A DNA stretch of 64,000 nt, from contig NC_037270.1 of assembly GCF_000002425.4 (NCBI RefSeq), forward strand, positions 1,161,617 through 1,225,616, read 5' to 3'. Below the pieces are notes generated by a model that searched no databases, was not told the DNA's origin, and saw only the letters and a list, made by a program, of their open reading frames with translations. A program made the position numbers and the translations under genes. Origin of the DNA: Physcomitrium patens. Lineage: Eukaryota; Streptophyta; Bryopsida; Funariales; Funariaceae. This document shows positions 22,928 to 34,584 of this stretch, piece after piece. Numbering within the stretch: position 1 is the stretch's first letter; the number at the start of each line of letters is the position of its first letter.

Positions 22928-23721
22928 TGTGATTGCTCGTTTTACTTATTCTAAAAGAAACCTCACAGAATAAACCTGTAGAGGAGGATTCGAACACGGG
23001 GAATGACTAGTTGCTTAAGCGTTCACGTTAGGATCACACAATCAATTACCTCCTGAATGTATCATCTCTATTTCTAATATCTGAACACACAAGGAAACTA
23101 TAATCTCCTCCTTCACCTTATCGGTCTCTTCCTTACAGTAAGTCAGTCATACCAATAACTGCTATTTCCACCAATATATTCAACCTCATAATCTGCAACT
23201 GTAATATTGTGCCCTCACAGCTTTCAGCACACAATTACCCTCATTCCAATCACTGGAATTCCTCACACAGAACTGCCATTCACATTACAGTGTTTCACAC
23301 AAAAACAGACTCATTCTCTCTGTTGAACTACAATCAGATTTCAGCATTCAAACTTTCTTCCTCTCAAATAATACCAATCACATTTCCATTCCATAATTCA
23401 CTTCACAATATTCAGAAACTTTCAATCCTCTTATTCAAAGAAAATAACAAACAAAAGAAAAGAGGTAGCACCAAGCTTATCCCAGCTCACACTATCACAG
23501 CAATGGCCCTCGGCTCACAACTCTCACAGTCTAGTATTTTCTTCTCCTCTCCCATCTTCCTTATACTACCCCGAGATACCAACTCCTATACTACAGATGA
23601 TAACTACTTTTCCTAACTATTCATCCATTCTACCTGTTGAACCACCTTTTCAATAGTTATCTATCCCTGTTTACACTATACACTAGGTATCTACATTTTG
23701 AAAATAATTACTTATTCTACA
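22928..23721 (-). repeat. 5' LTR of element C
   Basis: The + strand starts TGTGATTGCTCG and ends ATTCTACA. On the element strand it therefore runs TGTAGAAT to AATCACA, with proper TG/CA ends, next to the primer-binding site. At 23722 the homology to the B protease (GGAGATCTAA) begins. No second LTR remains in the window, so the target duplication cannot be tested. Confidence 0.7.
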
Positions 23722-24670
23722 ATGATCAAGTTAGAAGGAGATCTAATTATTTTAAAAATTATGCAATTATTATGATCATTTATTGTTATATCTATAAAAA
23801 GTATTTTATGAATAATATCTCTGTAAGATAACAGACAGTTATCTATGACTTTTACATGTATGGATTTAGTTTTTTGTACTAACAGTATTCTATGGCTTTT
23901 AACAAAGTCTTCATCTAAGAAACAAGTTGAGTATCGTAAATCTATTAAAATAGAGGTTTTGTGATTATTAGATTCTACATATACATCTATTGTAAAACAA
24001 GGAGAGGATTATGAAGAGATGATAGAACCTTTATTTGTATAAGATTCTAGCCACACGGTCTCTATTATAGCTAGACAAATTTGTTTTTTGACATTTTTTC
24101 ATCTTTAATAGTTGTGCTCCTCATTTTGTAGTTGTGTCATTTTTTTGGACAATGTTGAGCAGTGTCCTTAGCTTTTCTACAATATAAACATAGTTCTTCT
24201 TGACAATAACAAGTCTTTTCTTTTTTAATGAGAAGTTTAAAATATACCATATCAACTCTAGATTTTTTAATACTAGAAAGATATTCTACTATAAGAAAAA
24301 AGATGTGATTTGGTATAGATGTTGAAGCAATTTCAATCATGTTTATATCTTCACTTCTTATCATTTTTCTTATTCTTAGTGACTATAAATTGAATTGATG
24401 CATTACAAGCATCAACTCTTTCAATTGTTCTACTATTTATGCCATTGCACTCTTCATTTTAAGAAGCTCTGCCATCATAATACTTAACAAATAGTATCTA
24501 ATATTATTTAAGATAAGTAAAAGAAAAGACTTAAGAAGAAAGAAAATACTAAGAATAATATTAGTTTACAAGAGGATAATCTCTAATTTCTAATATGCTT
24601 ATGTTTCATCAAGAGAAAGAAGTAATCCATACTTCAGTAAGAAAAGACAAAGATTTAATACTATAAGTGC
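23722..24670 (-). pseudogene. protease and gag remnant of B'
   Basis: Sequence parallels B2 45150-46720 with deletions and many AT-directed changes. It has the protease region (AAACAAGTTGAG near 23918-23934 corresponds to the active-site segment) and a zinc knuckle CLYCRKAKDTAQHC (24137-24364; the knuckle His is now Asp). A gag start region and leader follow to 24670. It ends at the primer-binding site next to the 5' LTR. Confidence 0.7.
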
Positions 24671-24683
24671 ATTCTTGTCAATC
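24671..24683 (-). other. predicted self-priming site of B'
   Basis: The 13 bases next to the 5' LTR read GATTGACAAGAAT on the element strand. They are the exact complement of ATTCTTGTCAATC at the U3/R boundary of the same element's 3' LTR (12411-12423). This is the arrangement of Tf1-type self-priming and not that of a tRNA primer. Confidence 0.6.
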
Positions 24684-24921
24684 TATCAAGGATATAAACT
24701 AAAAGAAGATGCATAAATATGAAAAATTTGTGTCAAAAAAATTAAAAAAATAAAAATAAAAAAAATGTGCATATTAAAAAAAATAGAATAGCTATTACGA
24801 AAAGATAAATAAATTAGAGATTGTTGAAACTAGACTAAAAATAAAAAAAGAATTGACAAGAGTGAAGAAATCTTCACTCTTATCTCTATATACTACCTAC
24901 TTAGGATCTACGTAGTGACCT

Positions 24922-26785
24922 TGTCGTGATGACTAATAGATGAAAGAGTTTAGAAATTATTATAATATAGGAGATCTTATTTCAAAATATTAGAGCAAAT
25001 TATCTTAAAAATATAGTTAATAGTCAAAAATGTAGTAAAACTAAAAGGTACCAATGTAGCCTTTTTAGAAAGGTGACTTCTACTTACTTATTAGGACCAT
25101 AAATAAGACAAAAAAAAATAGATTAAAAAAAATAAATGATATAAGCATCTTTAGAAAGAATTTAAGAGTAAATTCTAGCAAAATTTACTTAGAAAAACTA
25201 GATATTAATACTGAGAGAGTGCCGGTTATGAACCTAGGTCGAAATCAGACCCTAAGGCACAAAACCGAGCACCTACGGCAACTCGGGGATTCTTTTGCAA
25301 ATCAAAAAGTAGGATTTGATAGCAAACTAGATAAGGTTTTTATAATCATTGGTTTTAGACAATTTGAAGTTGTTATAACTTTGCATGAGCTTTACAAAGT
25401 CAAGATTGTTTTCAGATGACTTGAGTTTTGTGAAATAAAATAGGATTGACATTTCTAGTGATTTCAAGAGTTTGTAGCAGATCTATGAGTGAAATTTTGT
25501 AGGTTAATTTTCATAGTTGTGCTTAATATGTGTTGTGAATCTTAGCTCGATCTAATGATTGAATTGAGGATTATTGAGGTTTAAGTAGGTTAAGATCTCA
25601 AAAAGTAGAATTTTAGGTCAAATGAGGGTTTTTAAGATTTCTTACAATTTATTAGTTGGATTGGAGTGAAATTTATGTATAAGAATATTAGAATTGTTTT
25701 ATTATGTATATGAGAATTTTGAGATCAATCGACTTGTGAAAAAAAAAAATATTGGCTTTGGAAGATTGGTATTAAGGTCGGAGAAGGAGGCCGGCCAATA
25801 TCTAAGCACGTTTTTGAGGCTATCATCTATTTGATAATTTTGATACTTTTTAAAAAAAAAATTACTTATTATCAACTTAATTGTTAAAAAACGTGCAAAT
25901 TTTGAATTTAGATCGATGGTTCATTCATTAGTAATTGAAGTTTAAATCTGTTGTAGGAATTACTAAGGTTTGATTTAGGATATAGGATTAGGATTTGGTT
26001 AGGATTTGATTTAGGATTTAGTATTTGGTTAAGAATTTATTTAGGATTAGGATTTGGTTAAGATTTGATTTAGGATTTAGGATTAGTTAGGATTTGATTT
26101 AGGATTAGGATTTGATTAGGATTTGATTTAGGATTAGAATTTGATTTAGAATTAGGATTTGGTTAAGGATTTAGGATTTGATTAAGGTTTGATTTAGGAT
26201 TAGGATTTGGTTATGATATGGTTTAGGATTTAGGATTTGATTAAGATTTGATTTAGGATTAGGATTTGGTTAGGATTTGGTTTAGGATTTAGAATTTGAT
26301 TTAAGATTTAGAATTTGGTTTAGGATTTAGAATTTGATTTAGGATTTAGAATTTGGTTTAGGATTTGGTTAGAATTTGGTTTAGGGTTTAGAGTTTGATT
26401 TAGGATTTGATTTAGAATTAGGATTTGGTTTAGAATTTAGGATTTTATTAAGATTTATTTAAGATTTAAAATTTAGTTAGTTTTTGGCCTAAAATTTGAA
26501 TGAAGTCTAATAGGATTTTAACTAGGATTAAATTAAGATTGAATTAAGATTTATTTGAGTTATATTTGTAATCATTCTAATAATTCTGGAAGATTTTTTA
26601 TTATTTCTTTGTAATTCTTTTGAGGTTTCTTTGAATTTGATTAAAACTTACTTAGTGTTATTAAAGTCTAATTAGAGTTTGATTAGTATTCTAGTAGAAT
26701 TAGGATTTTGTTGTTACAATTTCCATTCTATCTTCTATAGCCAAGTGTCTACAGCATTCTTAAGAAAGACTTTATGTATTACGAC
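24922..26785 (+). repeat. solo LTR of family E inside the B' LTR
   Basis: The insert starts TGTCGTGATGAC and ends TATTACGACA, with inverted ends TGTCG/CGACA. The B' LTR sequence is broken at the matching place, with ACCT on the left and ATGT on the right (imperfect 4-bp duplication). It is the direct counterpart, in opposite orientation, of 8623-10283. It keeps the segment GAAATCAGACCCTAAGGCAC near 25239, the telomere-like array (25965-26460) and the shared 3' end. A 67-codon open frame near 25219 is not conserved in the other copies and is not a gene. Confidence 0.75.
25965..26460 (+). repeat. telomere-like minisatellite in the second E LTR
   Basis: About 500 bases are made of TTTAGGATTTGATTTAGGA-like units with variable spacing and scattered TTTAGGG. 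The register resembles the plant telomere heptamer interrupted by ATTTG(G/A)T blocks. Confidence 0.75.
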
Positions 26786-27102
26786 AATGTTCTATAGGAC
26801 CTCCAAGAATGTGTTGACTTTGTATGATACATATCTTGATTTGTAAGATAAGTTTCTTATATGGATACTACATAGTTAGCTTATTCCATAAGCTACCAAC
26901 AAATATAGCATATTGGTAGTTTATTGACCAAGTTGCTAACCTATCAATCAACTACAAACATATATAAAGTCAAAACAATGTTTAAGAAGCTTCTAAGAAG
27001 CTTTTCTAAAAGATATTATGAAATTAACCTACTTTTATCTAATTCTACCTATTTATATTACCTAGATAATAATTATAATAGATATATATTTGTGATAGAT
27101 AT

Positions 27103-28310
27103 CTACTTATAGAGAGTATAATTTTAACTTATTCGCTAAGCTTTAATAAAAGATTTATTCTACCTTCAATTTGTATACAAAGTCTTAGCTTGCAAAACCT
27201 CTTTCCTTGATATAAAATGTCCAAATTTTAGAAATTCATATCTTTTTATCCAACTATTCAATTTTTCTAAAATTTCTAGATAATGTAGTATTTATTTTTT
27301 AGCTTTATTATAAAAAAATAAATAATAAATTCACTATCTATCTTCTAGCATCTTAGAAACTCTAGTAGGTGATTTAAACCCTAATCTACAAGCACCTAAG
27401 TACTATATTTTTATATCTTGAAAACCTAAAATTTAAATACTAAAAAATTTATGTATAAAATTTAATAACATAATTATATATATTTTTAGAAATTTTGAAT
27501 CAAAATCTTATCAAATTTCTCAAGATATAGCTTAAAGTACATCCTCTAGTAAATTGAGTTACTTACTACTCTTAGATTTAAAGGGCTAACTTCAACTTCT
27601 AATACATCCTTTATTCCAAATTGAAATTCATCAAGCAATATAAAAAAAATATAGTTAAGAAAGTGTTCTTTCCAATTTCAATCATTGATTCCTTATTACT
27701 TTTTGTATGCATGAGTTATATTCAAAAGAGTGATAATAGGTACAAAATCATCACCGTAACTTTGAGTATCCATATCCCTTTCATATAAACTCCAAATTAT
27801 ATAAAATTTGTACCAAAATCATAGCCAAAAACCAAAACTTATTAATTCTACCTTCCATAACTCAAATGACTTCAAAAGAGTAATTCTAATTCCTAATAAG
27901 GCCTCAAGTAACCTCCTTGAGCCATTGGATATGATTTTTGGACAATAGGAATGGATGTACTAAGTTTTCTTTTAGCTACCAAGATCCCTCTCTAACTTTT
28001 TTTTTAATGAGATTTATATAATATATGTCCTAAATATCAAATAAAAAAAAAATTAGACTTCAAGGATCACCAATGTCTAACAAAGGTGACTTTAAATATG
28101 TAAAAGTTGCTATCAACCAAAATTAATCTTAAAAGCTATTATTAAAAAATATATATAAATTTTACTAGTAGTTTTTTTTAAAACAATTCTTTTAAAGAAG
28201 TATTCTTACTACATTCTACATTCCACTAACATGGCTCTTATCATATTACTTAATAAATTGTATATCAAACATTTAAATATAATATTTTTAGATGGTAGCC
28301 AAATCACAAC
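27103..28310. repeat. old D-like LTR remnant
   Basis: Short matching blocks occur in the same order as in the D solo LTR at 16629-17895, for example TTCAAAAGAGTRATARTA, TTTCATATAAACTCCAA and the AGCCTCC/GACAATAGGAATG segment. Identity is patchy and AT-shifted. The left end coincides with the B' insertion site. Confidence 0.4.
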
Positions 28311-28316
28311 ACAACA

Positions 28317-30825
28317 ATGGTGCCATATAGTAACACAAATATATGGTAAAAAATAAAAATATGGATGTTTTTATAGAAGAGCATAGTAAAAAGGTGTAGT
28401 AAAAAAATAAAGATAAATGATAGGAAGATAATAAAAAGTTTAGTCTTAATGATACCTTTTGAAGAAGGGGCTTCTATTTACTTTTTAGGGGCATAAATGC
28501 CTCAAATCAAAATAAATGAAATAAGTAATTGATATAAATATATTTATAAGGGAGTTATCAATAGGTTCAAGCAAAAATTATCTGAGACTATTAAATATTG
28601 ATATCCAGAGAGGACCAATTATCAACTTGGATCAAAGTCAAATCTCAAGGCACAAAACCACACACTTATGGCAATTCTAGAGTTTCTTAGTAAATTAAAG
28701 AGTGGGATTTGATAAAAGACTTATAAAGAAAATTTTAAGCATTAGATTTATGCCAATAAAATAAATATTTAATTTTTGGAAGATTCTTAAAATCAGTGAT
28801 ATTTTTAGTTGGATTAGATTTTTAAAATAAAATTATGTTTTTAAAATTAAGGATTTTTTAATTCTTGTGGTGTGTATATAGGTGAATTTTGGATAATATA
28901 TTGATACTATAATTATTAATGTGTGTACAAATTTTGATGTCAATTGAATAATTAAATCAAAGTATATAAAGATTTTTGCAAGTTGAGATCTCAAAAATTG
29001 GAATTTGAAGGTCAATGAGTATTTTTAAGATCTTGAGTAATCTTTTGATTGGATTGAAGTGAATTTTTTTAATGTAGAAACTAGACTTAATTTTAAATAA
29101 TTTAGATATATTTTAGAGGCAATTCAATGATTTCAGAAAGAGATATTTGTACTAGAAGTTCAATATTTAGATTGGAGTAGGAGGCCAACTAATACTTGAG
29201 TGGAATTTAGCATTGATCTTTTATTTGGTAAGTTTGATCTTCTTCAAATTTTTTGTGCTTGTCATCAACTTAGTTGTTAAAGGTATATAAAATATTATGT
29301 AAGATGAATAATATAATTGATAGATATTAAGGTGGATGTATAAAATTCATTCATCAAACTAATTATAAGATGGCCTCAATTAAAAATTTCTTGTAATGGA
29401 TGGTATAAAGTGGAAGTAGCAAGAATAAGAACAAAAGAAGCAAAATACAAAACAAGTGCAACAAGTGTAATCAAGCAATTGTATACTACAAAACTAGTCA
29501 TAGTCTGTTCATTCAATTTTTATCCAATAAAAAATAAAAAATTAAAGTAAAAAATATATTTTTAGAAAGATAATTTCTTTATATTTTCAATGTTCTAAGA
29601 AATATGTAAATCCGAGTGACTATGAATAAGTTATGAAGGTTCAAAAAATAAAAATAAATAAATAAATAATATAAACCTTAAGGATAACTTGCTTAAGAGA
29701 TCAAGAGTTCGAGCCTTACCAAGGCTCACAAGTAGTGTACATGGATGTGTAAGAGAAGCCATGAGGCCTTAGTCTTCAACCCATATGGGACTTATGCACC
29801 TCCTTTCTTAAAAGGACTATATTAGTTGTTGATCCTCCTATTTTCTACTAGTAAAATCAATAATTTTACATTTTTAACTTTACTATGGTATTTATAAATA
29901 TCCAATTTGGTTGGAAGTATTATAAGGCCTTCAAATCTTATTCTATCTCTTCATAATGGCTCCCAAAGTAATAAATTTTATTTTTATCAAAGTCTTAGAA
30001 ATTACTTTAAAAATTCTTAAAAAATTCTAAATAAATTCTAAATAAATTTTAAAATTTCTAAAATAGTTTTATAATACTAATATCAATTTAAGGCTATAAT
30101 TTCCTATCTTAATAATTTTATAGTAATAAAATAAATTTAAATCCACTATAAATCCTACTTTCTATATAAATAACTAAAAGACATGAAGTTCTTTCTTATA
30201 CTTCTTCTAACTACTAACTAAAATTCAATAATAAGTAAAAAAATATTAAATTAATTAAGATGATTACCTCTAAGACTATGTAAGATTCCAATTCTACAAC
30301 TAATATTCTAATTTTTTATTTTTTAAAATATTTCTATAATATTCACCATATATTATGATTCTAAGTACTCAAAATGCATCTTTTTATCCTAAAAAAACTA
30401 GTGAGCTGATTTGATGATTCATATGAGATTCCAAACTACCTCAAGATTAGGTTCATTTGATTAGAGTTTGATTTAGGATTTAGAATTTATTTAGGATTTA
30501 GTTAGGATTTGATTTAGGATTTTAGTAAGGACTAATAGGATTTTAATTAAGGTATAATTAAGATTTGATTAAAATTTATTTAAGATAAATTTTAGATTTT
30601 ATTTTAATACTTCTTTTGAATTTCTTTAGAATTTCTTCATGCTTCTTTCATAATTTCTTTGAGTTTTTTTTGGATTTGAATAAAGCTTGATTAGCATTAT
30701 TAAAATTTAATTGAGATTATTTGAGATTCTATTAGAATTAAAATCTTATTGTTGCAATATTCTTTCTACCTTCCATATCAAGGTACTCAATGCATTCTCA
30801 AGCAAGACTTCACATAATACAATAA
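28317..30825 (+). repeat. E LTR copy, interrupted or internally replaced
   Basis: The left part (28317-29350) matches E1/E2: GTAACACAAATATATGG near 28330, a GGACCAATTATCAACTTGG segment and AATCTCAAGGCAC near 28646. The right part (30450-30825) has the shortened TTTAGGATTTGATTTAGGA array and the end GCATTCTCAAGCAAGACTT. About 1.1 kb between them (29350-30450) does not belong to E and is unassigned. Confidence 0.55.
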
Positions 30826-32264
30826 TGGATTTTCTTTGATATTGTCTTTTGCTATTATAGATTATCTTGTTTCATTGTTTTATATTGAGATCCATGCTTT
30901 ACAAGAAGTTTCTAGTAAACTTTATTTAAACTACTAAGCACACAACTTGTCATGTCCACGACCTTCCATCCTCAAATAAATAGAAAAATGGAGCATGCAA
31001 ATTAAACCTTGGAAGATATGCTATAAGCAATTGTGGCACTTTGTTATAATGATTAGAATGAATATTTGACGTCCTTAAAGTTACCTTGCAATGATAGTAT
31101 TTAAATAAGTACCACTCATTCACCATTCTTTTTTAACATTGATCAATATTTGATTATACAAGTAACTCTCCATCATCTTATGGATACCAAAAACTTGATA
31201 ATAAGAAAGTTTTTTCAATAGCTTACAATGGTCTTGTAGGAGGCATAGCACTGCCTCTTTATTGCATAAAATTGACAAAAGCAATATGTGAATAACCATT
31301 GGTAATATAAAACTTTTTGACAAGGTGACTAGGTATTACTCTTCAATGCTAATTTTTCACTTGCTACATCAATTCAAATCCGTAAATTGGCACTTCAATG
31401 GCTTAAATCTTTTTTTCATTTTTGTAGTGATTTTTTATGTTGTATATTGCTTTGAGCTTTTGCTACAAATTTGGGTTGATTCAATCTTCTATATTTTATA
31501 ATTCAAGGAATTTCATACAGAGCTAAGGCACATTTTGGACCAACACCAATTACCACCACCACCATTATTTATGATTGATAACCAATAAAAATATAAAGTG
31601 GACATCATTTTGGACCATTACTACCTTTGCCATGGCAATGGATGCCTACAATGTCAATACAAAGTTCTTTAAAAGAGTTATTCTTATTACAATGTAATAT
31701 AAAAACCTGTATATAATTTCATCTATTATTAATAAATAATTTAGAGATATCATTGGAAGCAAAATGAGGACGTTTTACATTAATAAAGGAAGATTAATTA
31801 TAGCGGCATATAGATAAGATATTTGTATTGTCGATACATAGAGATAAGTAGTTAAAGCCATGTTTGAGAAGTTTTTAGAATTAGATTAGATTGGTGGGCT
31901 ATGTCAGATCTACCATGGAATATTTTAGAAAGAACTTAGGATAGTTATCTAAGTAATTTCCATCATTAAGAACATTCTAGAAAGTTCCAAGATGGTTAAA
32001 TAAAATATAAATAGGATTGGTTTGGACCATTTGAATATTTGGTTATGTATGGCTTTGGTCCTTCTCTCTTAATAAAGTTTGATATTACACTTTTTTATTT
32101 AATTTTGTTTTATTATCTTTTGCTTTGTTTTATCTTTCATATTTCATTCTATTTAATTCTTTTTAATTTTATTTTGATCTATATTATTCTACGTTGTGAT
32201 AAGATTTATATTGATATGAACTAGAAAGAACTTAGATCTTAAAGATAATCTAGTCTCATTTTAA
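30826..32264. other. AT-rich stretch with no identified gene
   Basis: I could not assign this DNA. From about 31,740 to 32,230 it resembles an LTR promoter region (TATAAATAGG near 32010, GAAAGTTCCAAGATGG upstream), possibly of a copia-type element, but no partner copy is present. Open stretches near 31,120 and 32,039 show no family features. Confidence 0.3.
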
Positions 32265-33279
32265 TCTTAAAGCATTGCTTATGAGCAATTTGAGTTTATA
32301 ATTACTTTATAAGAGCTTTGCAAAGTCAAGGTTGTTTTGGATGACTTTGGATTTTATGAAATAAAATAGGATTTATAATTTAGATAATTTTATGAATTTT
32401 GTAGCAAGTCATTAAGTAAAATTTTATACGATTTTAAGTATAGTTGTACTAAACATATGTTATGAATTTGAGCTTAATTAAATAATTCAATTACAGGTCA
32501 TTCAAGTTCAAATAGATTAGGATCTCAAAATTGGATTATTAGGTCTAATAAGATTATCTAAGATTTGCAATAATCTACCAATTAGATTGAAGTGATTTTT
32601 ATTGAAGCTAATAAGTGAATTTATTTCCAATACTTATGAAAAATTTGAAAATAAGTTAATAATTCAATTAAGAATTATTATTTCTAGAAAATCAATATTA
32701 AGATCAATAATAGAAGATGGTCAATATACAAGCAGATTATGATATTTTTCTCCCATTTTATAAGTTTTATTTTTTTCAAAATTATTATGCTTGTTTTTAA
32801 TTTAAAATTGAGATGTATGTAAAATTTTAAGAAAGATAAATAATTTAATCAATAGATATTGAGATTCTAAAATTACTCTAGGATTAATTTTTATTCGTTA
32901 AGATTCATTTAGGATTTATTTAAAAATTTATTAAGATTTAGTTTAGGATTTAAGATTTGATTTAGGAATTAATATTTGATTTAGGATTTAGGATTTTTTT
33001 AAGATTTCTTTTATATTTCTTTAAGATTTTATTAGGATTTGATAGGATTTTTTTTATTATTTTTTAAAAAATTCTTTAAGAATTTTTTTGTATTTTTTTT
33101 TTATGATTTTTATAAAAAATTAATTGGACTTGATTAAGATTTGATTTTATTTATTAAGCTTTAATTGTAATTTATATATGATTCTATTAGAGTTATTAGG
33201 ATGTATTGTTATAATTTTTTTTTACCTTCTATACCCAAATATCTAGTGTATTCTCAAGCAAGATTTTACATAATATGAT
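32265..33279 (+). repeat. 5'-truncated E LTR copy
   Basis: Homology to E2 starts at GAGCTTTGCAAAGTCAAGG (near 32310). It continues through the shortened TTAGGATTTAAGATTTGATT array (32930-33000) to the E-type end ATTCTCAAGCAAGATTTTAC near 33250. At about 33280 it abuts copia gag sequence. Confidence 0.55.
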
Positions 33280-33548
33280 TCTACTGGTCCTTTGTAAGAA
33301 ATAATGTGAGAAAAATTGACTTCATCCAAATTGGTTGCAGTTATGCCAAAAGCCTTTTTTTCATATCTTTTGCAATCCTCTCTTTCTTTAGTATCTGCAT
33401 GTATATTTGGATGCTCTTTACTTTCATCTAAAATTTTCCAAAGATCCAAAGATACCAACAAAACATCTATTTTGACCTTCCAATGGTAGAAATTGTTCTT
33501 TCTAAATATTTTAATCACTTTCAAACCTTTATCTTTACTAAAAGCCAT
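33280..33548 (-). pseudogene. Ty1/copia gag N-terminal fragment
   Basis: From the Met at 33548 the minus-strand frame runs about 90 residues with NNFYHWKVKIDVLLVSLDLW, ILDESKEHP and VNFSHIISYKGPVES. This is the pattern of copia gag (KFDGTNFHHWKFKM, LLxxxDLWDIV, and so on). It ends where the E LTR begins, so an E insertion or deletion removed the remainder. No protease, integrase or RT of copia type was found next to it. The fragment is unlikely to be expressed. Confidence 0.75.
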
Positions 33549-34584
33549 GTCTAAGAAGAGCTTTAATTAAAAAAATATCATAAAATAAGTCTCTATGTGC
33601 TCAAAATCACTGAATCAATTTTAGACTAAGAAAATCTTAGAATGTCTTTTTGTGAATATTTGAATGCTTTCTCACTCAAAATAATTTCAATTTAAGTTTT
33701 TAAAGCTTTTAACAAGTATATACACTCTAATGAATCTTAGTATCAAGATCTATTACTCTTTCAAACCAACTATTTTACAATATATACAAGTTAAATAAAA
33801 TAACTTTAATAATATAAAAAGATACTATCAAGGTCTTTTTATAAGGTCTTAAATTCAAAATCCTAAGAATTAAGAATCCGCAAAGTAATGTTAGAGATTT
33901 ATAAGGTCAAATTCAACACCTCATCATACCAAAATATAAGTTTAGATCTTATTAATCTTAATATTAGCAAATACCATAAGATTTATTTTAGAAAAGTACA
34001 ATCACTAAAAAATGATATCAACTTATTTAAATAGTACAAAAAAAGCATGGTAGATCTATAACCCATTGAAGAATTACAAAAAAAAAGATTCAAGTAAGTA
34101 AAAATCAAAAATATTGCATAAAAGAGAAGTGTAGATTGAAATACCTATCACTTTCAACATCCTTTATTTATAAGAGAAGTTTATATTTATTATAGTTAAA
34201 TTTCATCTATAATCAATTTTATCCTTCTTTGCTTTATTTAACTAAATTTTTAGATTTTTCTTAATCTGGCTGCCACTTGAAATCTTAGCCACTACATTAA
34301 TAACTTATCTTCACCTTTTTGTTATCTTTTAACTATTAGTAGCTTATTAAAAGTAATATCATCTATATAATATCTTATTTTTATTTTAAAAATTAAGAAC
34401 TTATACAATATCTAATAAAGGTCTTATTTTCTCTTCTAAATCTTCTTCTTATTTTCTCTTCTAAACCTTCTTCTTATTTTATGATAGATTTTTTATTTAG
34501 AATCCTAAAATCAAAAAGCTTTTATCTTTTTAAATTTAAGAATTTTAACTTGTTCTTTAAATAAATAATTTGCTTAAAAATTTA
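33549..34584. other. AT-rich DNA, possible copia leader and decayed B3 gag
   Basis: No coding signal was recognised. By position, the left part should be the leader and LTR of the copia fragment and the right part the gag of B3. Neither a TG/CA terminus nor a primer-binding site could be located. Confidence 0.3.

Larger units (their letters stand above)
19799..23721 (-). mobile_element. 5' half of an Athila/Tat-like Ty3/gypsy element C
   Basis: A 5' LTR (22928-23721), a tRNA-Asp-type primer-binding site, gag with zinc knuckles and the start of the protease are present on the minus strand. RT and everything after it are missing, because the sequence stops at SYPILLG (19799) and joins B1 gag. 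The right border lies inside the protease region of B'. Base composition is less AT-rich and frames are longer than in neighbouring elements, so C inserted later than B'. Confidence 0.75.
12249..27097 (-). mobile_element. old Ty3/gypsy chromovirus B', filled by later insertions
   Basis: The left end starts TGTCAAAGACATG and the right end finishes TTTGTGATA. GATAT flanks both (12244-12248 and 27098-27102), a 5-bp target duplication that defines one insertion event. The remaining B' parts are the 3' LTR (12249-12789), the end of the internal region (12790-13035), the protease and gag region (23722-24670) and the 5' LTR (24684-27097, split by an E LTR). Everything between 13036 and 23721 is later material: element B1, then part of element C. 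RT, RNase H and integrase of B' itself are gone, probably in the deletion that fused B1 to C. Confidence 0.75.
24684..27097 (-). repeat. 5' LTR of B', interrupted by an E LTR
   Basis: LTR sequence runs 24684-24921 and 26786-27097, and the two parts join to a copy of the 3' LTR at 12249-12789. The left part has GAATTGACAAGAGTGAAG, its hairpin partner and CTATATACTACC. The right part has the GTTCTATAGG, CTTCTAAGAAGC and TATATTTGTGATA segments in the right order. GATAT follows at 27098. Confidence 0.75.

Noticed and set aside
25219-25419. 67-codon open frame in the E LTR
   Set aside because: The inverted copy at 9816-10037 does not keep the frame, so it is LTR sequence.
29690-29720. GAGTTCGAGCC, like the B box of a tRNA-derived SINE
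   Set aside because: No matching A box at the right distance and no second copy or poly(A) end in the window.
31120-31323. 67-codon minus-strand frame
   Set aside because: No recognisable family in this or neighbouring frames.
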